Assembly (NCBI GenBank): GCA_023400405.1 | Contig: JAEXFD010000023.1 | Span: forward strand, 26,503 to 90,502 | Source of the DNA: Pseudomonadota bacterium | GTDB lineage: Bacteria; Pseudomonadota; Alphaproteobacteria; Sphingomonadales; Sphingomonadaceae | Direction of reading: 5' to 3' | Length of the DNA stretch: 64,000 bases | Shown here: piece by piece, positions 17,047-24,217 of the stretch | How positions within the stretch are numbered: the stretch's first letter is position 1 | How the letters are laid out: every line of letters starts with the position of its first letter | Translations under genes and position numbers: made by a program | Notes under the pieces: model-generated | What the model was told of the DNA's origin: nothing | Seen by the model: the letters and a program-made list of their open reading frames with translations, nothing else | Database searches by the model: none

Positions 17047-18293
17047 CGGGCGTTGCGCCGTCCATGGATGAAGTCGATGTCGCGATCGTCGGCGGCGGCG
17101 CGGCGGGCGTCGCGGCGCTGCGCCGGCTGGCCGAAGCGGGCAAGAAAGTGCTGCTGCTCGAGGCGCTGGACCGGCTCGGCGGGCGGGCGCATACGGTGCA
17201 CATTGCCGGGCTCCCAATCGACATGGGCGCCGGCTGGCTCCACTCCGCGCCGCGCAACCCCTGGGTCCCGATCGCCGAGGCCCGCGGCTTCGAGCTTAAC
17301 CGCGCGCTGCCCCGCTGGCGCGAGCAGTGGCGCGAGGCGGGCTTTCCCAAGGCCGAACAGGAAGCGGCCTGGGCAACCTTCAGGACGTTCAGCGAAGCCC
17401 TTCAACGCCAGAATCCGCCGGGCGACCGCGCCGAGGCGCTGCGGCCGGAAGACCCCAGCTGGCACCCGTATCTCGACGCGCTGAGCGGCGTCATCAACGG
17501 TGCAGCGATCGCCGAGATGTCGGCGGCGGACTGGGCCGCCTATGACGCCGCCTCGCGCGAAGTCGATTGGCGCGTGATCGCCGGCTATGGTGCGCTGGTT
17601 TCCTCGCACGCGGCTGGCCTTCCCGTCGCGTTGGCGACTCCGGTGACGGCGATCGACTCCACCGAAAGCCGGCTGCGGATCGAGACTCCGCGCGGCACGC
17701 TGCGTGCCGGCGCCGCGATCGTCACCGTATCGACCAACGTGCTCGCCAGCGGCGCGATCGCGCTTCCCGGCCACGACCCGGTCCTCCATGCCGCCAGCCG
17801 GCTCCCGCTCGGCCTGGCCGACAAGCTGTTCTTCGCGCTCGACCGTCCCGAGGACGTCGATGCCGATGCGCATCTTCTCGGCAATCCGCACACCGCCATG
17901 ACCGGCGCCTATACGCTCCGCCCCTTTGGCCGACCGATCGTCGAATATATGATCGGCGGCATCGCCGCACGCGCGCTGGAGAAGGAGGGCCTCGACGGCG
18001 CGGCGAACTTCGCGATCGAGGAGCTATGCTCGCTGTTGGGCAGCGAGTGGCGCGGCCGGCTGCGGCTGATCGCCGGATCGGCCTGGGGCCGCGAGACACA
18101 CATTCTGGGCGGCTACAGCCACGCCCTGCCCGGCGCGCATGCCGAGCGCCAGGTCTTGAGGACGCCGATCGATCCGCGCATCCACTTCGCGGGCGAAGCC
18201 TGTTCGGACGCCGATTTCTCCACCGCCCACGGCTCCTACGAAACCGGGATCGCCGCAGCCGAGGCACTGCTGGCCGGGCGCGAACCGGCGTGA
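17043..18293 (+). CDS. FAD-dependent amine oxidase-like protein
   Basis: A 416-residue flavoprotein of the monoamine-oxidase family. It begins with DVAIVGGGAAGVAALRRLAEAG and the GG-doublet LDRLGGRAHTV, and ends with the FAD-binding HFAGEACSDADFSTAHGSYETG. I chose GTG at 17043, which overlaps the preceding stop (GTGA) and has GGAG nine bases upstream; ATG at 17064 is an alternative with no site. The substrate is unknown. It is the last gene of the mccA operon. Confidence 0.85.
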   Translation: MTGVAPSMDEVDVAIVGGGAAGVAALRRLAEAGKKVLLLEALDRLGGRAHTVHIAGLPIDMGAGWLHSAPRNPWVPIAEARGFELNRALPRWREQWREAGFPKAEQEAAWATFRTFSEALQRQNPPGDRAEALRPEDPSWHPYLDALSGVINGAAIAEMSAADWAAYDAASREVDWRVIAGYGALVSSHAAGLPVALATPVTAIDSTESRLRIETPRGTLRAGAAIVTVSTNVLASGAIALPGHDPVLHAASRLPLGLADKLFFALDRPEDVDADAHLLGNPHTAMTGAYTLRPFGRPIVEYMIGGIAARALEKEGLDGAANFAIEELCSLLGSEWRGRLRLIAGSAWGRETHILGGYSHALPGAHAERQVLRTPIDPRIHFAGEACSDADFSTAHGSYETGIAAAEALLAGREPA

Positions 18294-18325
18294 ACGCCGC
18301 GCAACCCAGGCCCTCCGAAACGCAG

Positions 18326-18360
18326 TCGGGGCGCGAAACCCCGAAAGGTCCGCGCCCCGA
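18326..18360 (-). terminator. hairpin between two convergent genes
   Basis: TCGGGGCGCG (18326-18335) pairs perfectly with CGCGCCCCGA (18351-18360) around 15 bases. It lies between the convergent ends of the amine-oxidase-like gene and rplS. No U-run follows on either strand, so it may stabilise 3' ends rather than terminate alone. Confidence 0.5.
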
Positions 18361-18382
18361 GCAAACCAGTTCGGAAAATGCC

Positions 18383-18772
18383 TTACTCGGCCGCCGCAAC
18401 CTCTTCGGTGCGGACGTCGCGGCGCTCGGCGATGCGGGCCGACTTGCCGGTGCGGCCACGCAGATAATAGAGCTTGGCGCGACGCACGACGCCCTTGCGG
18501 ACCACGTCGATGCTGTCGATGTTCGGCGAATAGAGCGGGAAGACGCGCTCGACGCCCTCACCGAACGAAATCTTGCGCACGGTGAACGAGGAGCCCATAC
18601 CCTTGTTCGCGCGGGCGATGCACACGCCCTCGAAATTCTGCACGCGGGTGCGCTCGCCTTCGACCACCTTCACGCCGACACGCAGCGTGTCGCCGGGGCG
18701 GAATTCCGGAATCTTCTTCGCCTCGTTGAACTTGGCGATCTGCTCGGCCTCGAGCGTCTGGATCAGGTTCAT
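18383..18772 (-). CDS. rplS: 50S ribosomal protein L19
   Basis: A 129-residue ribosomal protein at the 30S-50S interface. The start NLIQTLEAEQIAKF and the blocks FRPGDTLRVGVKVVEGERTRVQ (in part) and VRRAKLYYLRGR are diagnostic. It is the last gene of the trmD-rplS unit; two bases separate it from trmD. A short Glu/Ala tail is ordinary. Confidence 0.97.
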   Translation of the reverse strand: MNLIQTLEAEQIAKFNEAKKIPEFRPGDTLRVGVKVVEGERTRVQNFEGVCIARANKGMGSSFTVRKISFGEGVERVFPLYSPNIDSIDVVRKGVVRRAKLYYLRGRTGKSARIAERRDVRTEEVAAAE

Positions 18773-18774
18773 GT

Positions 18775-19506
18775 TCAGTCGTCCCGTTTTCGTTGCCGCG
18801 CGCCAGAGGGAGGTTGGACCCGAGCGCCCTCATGGCGCTCCCAAAGGTCCGGCCTCCTTAGCCGTGTATCGGTCTCGGCCATCTGGCGTCGCCAGGCCTC
18901 GATCCTCGCATGATCCCCCGATCGCAGCACCTCGGGGATCGTGCGCCCTTCCCATGTCACTGGTCGGGTATATTGCGGATATTCGAGCAGCCCCGTTTCG
19001 AAGCTCTCGTCCATGCCGCTGGAAGCCGCGCCCATTACGCCGGGAATGAGCCGAATGCAAGCGTCGAGAAGCGTCAGCGCCGCCATCTCGCCGCCCGACA
19101 GGATATAGTCGCCGATCGAGACCGGCTCGATTCCCCGGCCCTCGAACAGGCGCTCGTCGATCCCCTCGAACCGGCCGCAGATCAGCACCGCGCCGGGGCC
19201 GGCCGCGAGATCGCGCACGCGCTGCTGGGTGAGCGGCGTGCCGCGCGGCGTCATCGCGAGGATCGGGCGGCCCGGGGCGACGCTGTCGAGCGCGGCGGCA
19301 AGCACATCGACCCGCATCACCATCCCCGCCCCGCCCCCGGCCGGCGTATCGTCGACCGAGCGGTGCTTGTCGGTGGCGAAGTCGCGGATCTGGACGGTGT
19401 CGAGCGACCAAAGCCCCTCGCGCAGGGCGCGGCCGGCGAGCGAGGCGCCGAGCGGGCCGGGGAACATCTCGGGGTAGAGAGTGAGGATGGTGGCGGCGAA
19501 GGTCAT
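18775..19506 (-). CDS. trmD: tRNA (guanine-37-N1)-methyltransferase
   Basis: A 243-residue SPOUT methyltransferase that makes m1G37, an essential modification preventing frameshifts. Diagnostic parts are ILTLYPEMFPGPL, the DDTPAGGGAGMVMR block, the knot residues GRFEGIDER and EPVSIGDYILSGGE. The ATG overlaps the stop of the upstream vapC by four bases (ATGA) and has no strong ribosome site of its own, so its translation is probably coupled to the toxin gene. In most relatives rimM directly precedes trmD. Confidence 0.96.
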   Translation of the reverse strand: MTFAATILTLYPEMFPGPLGASLAGRALREGLWSLDTVQIRDFATDKHRSVDDTPAGGGAGMVMRVDVLAAALDSVAPGRPILAMTPRGTPLTQQRVRDLAAGPGAVLICGRFEGIDERLFEGRGIEPVSIGDYILSGGEMAALTLLDACIRLIPGVMGAASSGMDESFETGLLEYPQYTRPVTWEGRTIPEVLRSGDHARIEAWRRQMAETDTRLRRPDLWERHEGARVQPPSGARQRKRDD

Positions 19507-19874
19507 AGGGTCCAGTCTTCGACGCGGAGGCCCGCGATCGAGAAATCCTTGAGGTTGCGGCTGATCAGCGGGACGCCCAGCGCCAGGGCATGCGCCGCGA
19601 TGAGCCGATCGAAATTGCCGCGTTGGAATGGGAGGGTGGCATAGGCCTGGGCCGCGGCGGTGTCGAACGGAACGACGGCGATTTCCTCGACGAATGCCCG
19701 AAGCTGCTCGGGTTCGGGCGATTTGCCGTGATGCGTGCCCAACGCAATCTCGGCATAGCTGATCGCGGAAATCGCCAGGCTACCGGCAGGCTGATCGGCG
19801 ACGCGCGCGATCAGCGCCGGATATTCGCCCGCGAACAGATAGATGCAGCTGTTCGTATCGAGGAGATACTTCAC
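19503..19874 (-). CDS. vapC: PIN-domain toxin, VapC type
   Basis: A 123-residue PIN nuclease. The acidic active-site residues are Asp6 (YLLDTN), Glu42 (SYAEIALG), Asp89 (FDRLIAAHAL) and Asp110 (NLKDF), so it is probably active. VapC toxins cut initiator tRNA or 23S rRNA; the target here is unknown. I chose GTG at 19874, which overlaps the vapB stop by four bases (GTGA). Its own stop overlaps the trmD start. Both overlaps suggest a vapB-vapC-trmD-rplS transcript. Confidence 0.9.
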   Translation of the reverse strand: MKYLLDTNSCIYLFAGEYPALIARVADQPAGSLAISAISYAEIALGTHHGKSPEPEQLRAFVEEIAVVPFDTAAAQAYATLPFQRGNFDRLIAAHALALGVPLISRNLKDFSIAGLRVEDWTL

Positions 19875-20140
19875 GATTTGTCGGTGCGCCCGTCGAGCAG
19901 ATGCCAATCGCGCGGCGAATCATCCATGGTTGAAGGCAACGGCTTCAATCCCGGCGCCGTGCCGACGAACTTGCTGACGTCGATCTTGCGCGGGGTGGCC
20001 TCCGCGGGCTCGAAAACATAACGGCCCTGCTCCTCGCGCACGCGCATCTCGGTGCCGTCCTTGAGCCCGAGATCCTTGGGCACGCGGATCGCCAGCGAAT
20101 TGCCCGACTTGAACACCTTGGCGCGATATTCCTCGCCCAT
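19871..20140 (-). CDS. vapB: AbrB/SpoVT-type antitoxin, VapB
   Basis: An 89-residue antitoxin. The N-terminal half (YRAKVFKSGNSLAIRVPKDL) is a swapped-hairpin AbrB DNA-binding domain; the C-terminal half, rich in acidic and proline residues, should wrap the toxin. GGAGG lies before the ATG at 20140. The palindrome just upstream (20151-20173) is the likely operator for autorepression with VapC. Confidence 0.9.
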   Translation of the reverse strand: MGEEYRAKVFKSGNSLAIRVPKDLGLKDGTEMRVREEQGRYVFEPAEATPRKIDVSKFVGTAPGLKPLPSTMDDSPRDWHLLDGRTDKS

Positions 20141-20150
20141 TTGAGCCTCC

Positions 20151-20173
20151 TGTATATACTCTATGTATATACA
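20151..20173. promoter_or_regulatory. perfect palindrome, vapBC operator
   Basis: TGTATATAC-TCTAT-GTATATACA is a perfect nine-base inverted repeat ten bases upstream of the vapB start and about 50 before the divergent flavoprotein start. AT-rich palindromes of this size are typical AbrB-type antitoxin operators. It could control both directions. Confidence 0.75.
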
Positions 20174-20224
20174 GCCCTCGTACGCGTCAAGGAACCTCGC
20201 CCCTTCCCGCGCGCTTGGCGGCGG

Positions 20225-21130
20225 ATGGACGACTGCATTATCATCGGCGGCGGGCCGGCGGGGCTGACCGCGGCGATCTATCTCGCGCGGTTTCACTTGA
20301 AGATTCGGCTGTTCGATTGCGGATCGAGCCGCGCGGCGCTGATTCCCTGCACGCACAATCATGCCGGCTTTCCCGACGGGATTGCGGGCAAGGAGCTGCT
20401 CGCGCGGATGCTCGCTCAGGCCGAGAAATATGGCGCGGTACGCGAGGCGGCGGAAGTGACCGGACTGCGGCTGCTCGACCAGGGTTTCGGCGTGCGGATG
20501 GGCGAGCGGGAGGTCGGCGCGCGGACGGTGCTGCTGGCGACCGGCGTGGTCAATCATCGGCCGAAGATGGACCCGGCACTGCACGATGCGGCGCTGGCGC
20601 GCGGGCTGATCCGCTATTGCCCGATTTGCGATGGGTATGAAGTGACCGACAAGAAGATCGGCATCATCGGCACCGGCGACCATGGCGCGCGAGAGGCGAT
20701 CTTCCTGCGCGGCTATAGCGCCGACGTCACGCTGGTCGCGCCCGAGGCGGCGCATGAACTACCCGACGAACAGCTTGCCGCGCTCGGCGACGCGGGCATC
20801 GCCCATGTCGACGGGCCGTGCGGCGGCTATGCGATCGAGGGCGAGCGGATCGCGTTCGATACGGCGAGCGGGCGGATGGCGTTCGACAGCGTCTATCCGG
20901 CGCTGGGATCGCGCATCCGATCCGAGCTGGCGATGCAGGTCGGCGCGCGCGGCGACGAGGCCGGCTGCCTAGAAGTCGACGACCATCAGCGGACCAGCGT
21001 GCCCGGGCTGTTCGCCGCGGGCGACGTCGCGCGCGGGCTCGACCAGATCAGCCATGCAATGGGCGAGGCCGGCGTCGCGGCGACGACGATCCGCAACTTG
21101 CTGGCGGAGCAGCAGCCGATCCGGCGTTAG
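20225..21130 (+). CDS. thioredoxin-reductase-like NAD(P)/FAD oxidoreductase
   Basis: A 301-residue pyridine-nucleotide-disulphide oxidoreductase of thioredoxin reductase shape. FAD motif CIIIGGGPAGLTAAIYLA (residues 4-21), redox pair Cys132-x-x-Cys135 (YCPICDGYE), NAD(P) motif IGIIGTGDHGARE and the C-terminal GLFAAGDVARGLDQ. The redox pair is CPIC rather than the CATC of true TrxB, so the partner may not be thioredoxin. ATG at 20225; translation from further upstream would cross the vapBC operator. It lies opposite in direction to the translation genes on both sides. Confidence 0.88.
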   Translation: MDDCIIIGGGPAGLTAAIYLARFHLKIRLFDCGSSRAALIPCTHNHAGFPDGIAGKELLARMLAQAEKYGAVREAAEVTGLRLLDQGFGVRMGEREVGARTVLLATGVVNHRPKMDPALHDAALARGLIRYCPICDGYEVTDKKIGIIGTGDHGAREAIFLRGYSADVTLVAPEAAHELPDEQLAALGDAGIAHVDGPCGGYAIEGERIAFDTASGRMAFDSVYPALGSRIRSELAMQVGARGDEAGCLEVDDHQRTSVPGLFAAGDVARGLDQISHAMGEAGVAATTIRNLLAEQQPIRR

Positions 21131-21135
21131 GCCGC

Positions 21136-21723
21136 TCAGCCCTCGGCGAAGGCGGCGCTCACCACCAATCGCGCCTCATCCCATTCGGGCACGGCGGCCG
21201 GCTGCATTGGGACCATGAAGCGCTTGCCGGTGGGACGCTCGATCTCGAGCACGTCGCCGGCGCCGTAATTGTCGATCGCGACGACCATGCCGAGCGGCTC
21301 GCCATCGTCCGAGACGGCCGGGAGGCCCAGCAGGTCGACATGGTAATATTCGCCCTCCCCGAGCGGCGGCAGCGCGCTGCGCGGCACTGTCAGTTCGGTG
21401 CCGCGCAGCGCCTCGGCGGCGTTGCGATCGGCGATCTCGGCGAAGCGCGCGATCGCGCCATTGGGCCCCTCACGCAGCGACTTGAGCGTCAGCGCGCCGC
21501 CGTTGAAGCGGCGATGCGCCGACAAATCCTCGGCGAAGACCTTGAGCCGGACCTCCCCTGCGATGCCATGCGCGCCGATCACCGCGGCGAGCGTGACGCT
21601 CCGTTCAGCCTGCGGGCGAACCGGGCTGGCGGGGGGATTCGTCCTCGCCGCCCTCGGCGGGCTCGTCGGCGGAGACTCCGCCGGGCTTTCGGGCGGGGTT
21701 GGGCTGGGTGTCCCCCGGCTCAT
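21136..21723 (-). CDS. rimM: ribosome maturation factor RimM
   Basis: A 195-residue 16S rRNA-processing factor that binds S19. The RimM domain begins at about residue 41 (VTLAAVIGAHGIAGEVRLK) and the PRC-barrel part includes YYHVDLLGLPAV. The first 40 residues are Ser/Pro-rich and lack homology. The ATG at 21723 has AGGA upstream. The extension overlaps another small reading frame (21605-21769) in a different frame, so the true start is uncertain. Confidence 0.93.
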   Translation of the reverse strand: MSRGTPSPTPPESPAESPPTSPPRAARTNPPASPVRPQAERSVTLAAVIGAHGIAGEVRLKVFAEDLSAHRRFNGGALTLKSLREGPNGAIARFAEIADRNAAEALRGTELTVPRSALPPLGEGEYYHVDLLGLPAVSDDGEPLGMVVAIDNYGAGDVLEIERPTGKRFMVPMQPAAVPEWDEARLVVSAAFAEG

Positions 21724-21769
21724 TGCGTTCCTGCTCGTCGGGGCCGGTCTGGGGCTTGCTGGCCATCAT
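21605..21769 (-). CDS. small hydrophilic ORF between rpsP and rimM
   Basis: A 54-residue frame with a very good ribosome site (GAGGAG six bases before the ATG). The product is acidic, Pro/Gly/Glu-rich and probably disordered (MMASKPQTGPDEQERNEPGD at its start). It overlaps the N-terminal extension of rimM in a different frame and stops just before the RimM domain. It may be a real small protein, or a leader coupling rimM translation to rpsP. No homology recognised. Confidence 0.4.
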   Translation of the reverse strand: MMASKPQTGPDEQERNEPGDTQPNPARKPGGVSADEPAEGGEDESPRQPGSPAG

Positions 21770-21831
21770 GCGCTCCTCTGGGACATTGCTGCCCCGGACA
21801 ACGCATGACGGCCGGCAAGTGTCTCATTCGA

Positions 21832-22347
21832 TCAGGCGTCGGCGGGCGGGGTCTGCTCCGAGACCTCGTCGGCGACCGCTTCGGCCTCCGGCGTCGCTTC
21901 CTCGGTGGCAGCTTCGACCTCGGCGGCCATCACCGCTTCGGCTTCCTCGTTTGAGCCCTCGGCAGGCGCCGACGCAGCAGCAGCGGCCTCGGCAGCGGCT
22001 TCCTCGGCAGCCTTGGCCTTCTCGGCACGCTCCTCGGCGCGCTCCTTGGCCTTCTCGCCCGGCTCAGCCTTTTTCGGGTTGCTGCGCGCGGCGCGCTCCT
22101 TGAGGCCGGCGGCATCGAGGAAGCGGGCGACGCGATCGGTCGGCTGCGCGCCGACGCTCAGCCAATGCTTGGCGCGATCGCCGTCGAGCTTGATGCGCTC
22201 GGGCGAATCCTTGGCGAGCAGCGGATTGTAGGTGCCGATCTTCTCGATGAACTTGCCGTCGCGCGGGGACCGCGCATCGGCGATCACGATGCGGTAATAA
22301 GGACGCTTCTTCGAACCGCCGCGCGACAGACGCATGGAAAGGGCCAT
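21832..22347 (-). CDS. rpsP: 30S ribosomal protein S16 with long acidic tail
   Basis: A 171-residue protein. The first ~80 residues are S16 (MRLSRGGSKKRPYYRIVIAD, then DGKFIEKIGTYNPLL). The rest, about 90 residues, is a Lys/Glu then Ala/Glu-rich low-complexity tail ending in TPPADA. S16 is usually about 80-90 residues; tails like this are known in sphingomonads and their role is unclear. Confidence 0.96.
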   Translation of the reverse strand: MALSMRLSRGGSKKRPYYRIVIADARSPRDGKFIEKIGTYNPLLAKDSPERIKLDGDRAKHWLSVGAQPTDRVARFLDAAGLKERAARSNPKKAEPGEKAKERAEERAEKAKAAEEAAAEAAAAASAPAEGSNEEAEAVMAAEVEAATEEATPEAEAVADEVSEQTPPADA

Positions 22348-22371
22348 TACTTCTTCCTTCTTCTTATCTTC

Positions 22372-22447
22372 GTCACCCGGCGAAAGCCGGGGTCTTGTGG
22401 TTGCTGGGTACTCTACCGCCTGAGATCCCAGCTTTCGCTGGGATGAC
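22372..22447. repeat. inverted pair of family-B palindromic repeats
   Basis: GTCACCCGGCGAAAGCCGGGG (22372-22392) and its inverted relative at 22424-22447 (CCCAGCTTTCGCTGGGATGAC) both form GAAA or TTTC tetraloop hairpins with GTCA outer ends. The pair fills the space between ffh and rpsP. A related pair lies at 36774-36854. Confidence 0.75.
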
Positions 22448-22449
22448 GG

Positions 22450-23943
22450 TCATTTCTTCTTCAAAAAATTCTCGAAACCGGGGGGCAGGTTGGCGCCGCC
22501 GGGAAGGCCCGGCAGGCCGCCGGCACCGCCGCCCATCTTGCCCATCATCTCGCCGAGCTCGGGGCCGCCCAGCGCATTGCCGACGCCGCCCATGCCGCCG
22601 CCGGGTCCGCCCTTGCCGAGCAGGCCGGCCAGACCCTTGAGGCCGCCCATCTTCTTGATCCGCTTCATCGCGGTCTGCATCTCGAGATGCATCTTCAAGA
22701 GCTTGTTGACGTCCTGGACGGTGGTGCCCGAGCCCTTGGCGATGCGGATCTTGCGCTTGGCGTTGATCAGCTCGGGCTTGGCGCGCTCCTTGACGGTCAT
22801 CGAGGTGATCATCGCGTCCATGCGCAGCAGCACCTTGTCGCCGCCGGCCTGATCGACTGCCGCCTGGGCCTTCTTCATGCCCGGGATCATGCCGGCGAGC
22901 GCGCCGATGCCGCCCATCCGGCGCATCTGGGCGAGCTGGCCGCGCAGGTCGTTCATGTCGAACTTCCCCTTGGCCAGCCGCTCGGCCATCCGCTCGGCAT
23001 CTTCCTCCTGGATCGCCGCCGCGGCCTTCTCGACGAGGCTGACGACGTCGCCCATGCCGAGAATGCGGCCGGCAACGCGCTTGGGATGGAAGGGCTCGAT
23101 CTGATCGAGCTTCTCGCCCATGCCGGCGAACTTGATCGGCTTGCCGGTGACGGCGCGCATCGACAGCGCCGCGCCGCCGCGGGCATCGCCGTCCATGCGG
23201 GTGAGGATCACGCCGGTGAGCGGCACCTGCGCCGAGAAGCTCGACGCGACGTTCACCGCGTCCTGGCCGGTGAGGCTATCGACGACGAGCAGGATCTCGT
23301 TGGGCTTCGCGATGTCCGCGACCGCCTTCATCTCGTCCATCAGCGCCTGGTCGACATGAAGTCGGCCGGCGGTGTCGAGCATCAGCACGTCATAGCCCTG
23401 GAGCTTGGCGGACTGGAGCGCGCGGCGGGCGATGTCGACCGGCTGCTGGCCGGCGACGATCGGCAGCGTCGCCACCTCGGTCTGGGTGCCGAGCACCGCG
23501 AGCTGTTCCTGCGCGGCCGGACGGTTCACGTCCAGCGACGCCATCATCACCTTCTTGCCCTGGCTCTTGCTGAGCAGCCTGGCGAGCTTGGCGGTGGTCG
23601 TGGTCTTGCCCGAGCCCTGGAGACCGACGAGCATCACCACCGCGGGCGGGGTGACTTCGAGCGCGAGCTCGGCGGTGTCCGGCCCGAGCATGTCGACCAG
23701 CGCGTCATGGACGATCTTGACGACCTGCTGGCCCGGCGTGACCGAGCGGAGGACCTGCTGGCCCACCGCCTGCTCGGTCACCTTATCGACGAACTCGCGG
23801 GCCACCGGCAGCGCGACGTCGGCTTCGAGCAGCGCGATGCGCACTTCGCGCATCGCTGCCCGGACATCGGCTTCGTTCAGTGCGCCGCGACCGCGCAGGC
23901 GCTCGAAGACGCCGCCTAGCCGATCGCTCAGACTCTCGAACAT
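22450..23943 (-). CDS. ffh: signal recognition particle protein Ffh
   Basis: A 497-residue SRP54 GTPase: N domain (FESLSDRLGGVFERLRG), G domain with Walker A GLQGSGKTTT near residue 106, DTAGRL, TRMDGDARGG, and a methionine-rich M domain ending in a Gly/Met-rich linker and LKKK. With 4.5S RNA it targets membrane proteins to FtsY. Start at 23943 by homology. The 274 bases to the divergent GGDEF gene hold no gene that I can see, and the SRP RNA is not there. Confidence 0.96.
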   Translation of the reverse strand: MFESLSDRLGGVFERLRGRGALNEADVRAAMREVRIALLEADVALPVAREFVDKVTEQAVGQQVLRSVTPGQQVVKIVHDALVDMLGPDTAELALEVTPPAVVMLVGLQGSGKTTTTAKLARLLSKSQGKKVMMASLDVNRPAAQEQLAVLGTQTEVATLPIVAGQQPVDIARRALQSAKLQGYDVLMLDTAGRLHVDQALMDEMKAVADIAKPNEILLVVDSLTGQDAVNVASSFSAQVPLTGVILTRMDGDARGGAALSMRAVTGKPIKFAGMGEKLDQIEPFHPKRVAGRILGMGDVVSLVEKAAAAIQEEDAERMAERLAKGKFDMNDLRGQLAQMRRMGGIGALAGMIPGMKKAQAAVDQAGGDKVLLRMDAMITSMTVKERAKPELINAKRKIRIAKGSGTTVQDVNKLLKMHLEMQTAMKRIKKMGGLKGLAGLLGKGGPGGGMGGVGNALGGPELGEMMGKMGGGAGGLPGLPGGANLPPGFENFLKKK

Positions 23944-24217
23944 GGGACCCAAGACACTCCAAATCCAAACCGCGACTCGCCAAACGCAAAACGCGCCGGC
24001 GGACGAAACCTCGTCGGCCGGCGTCACCCCTCAGGGTGGCCTGTCTCGCGTTCGCCATGGAACGGTTGCGGCTGCCCCTATCGGATTGCGGCCGTGGAGG
24101 CAAGTCCGCCCGCAGCAGACGAAAAATGTTGCGGTTTCGAGACGCAACTTAACCCGTTCTATACCCTGGCCGTGGGAAGGCCCGTCAGGTTTGGAGCTTT
24201 GGGGGTGAGATCCGGGG

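Noticed and set aside
23944..24217. SRP RNA or tRNA in the ffh-GGDEF gap
   Set aside because: The conserved GGUCAGGUCCGGAAGG-type loop of SRP RNA is absent and no cloverleaf was found.
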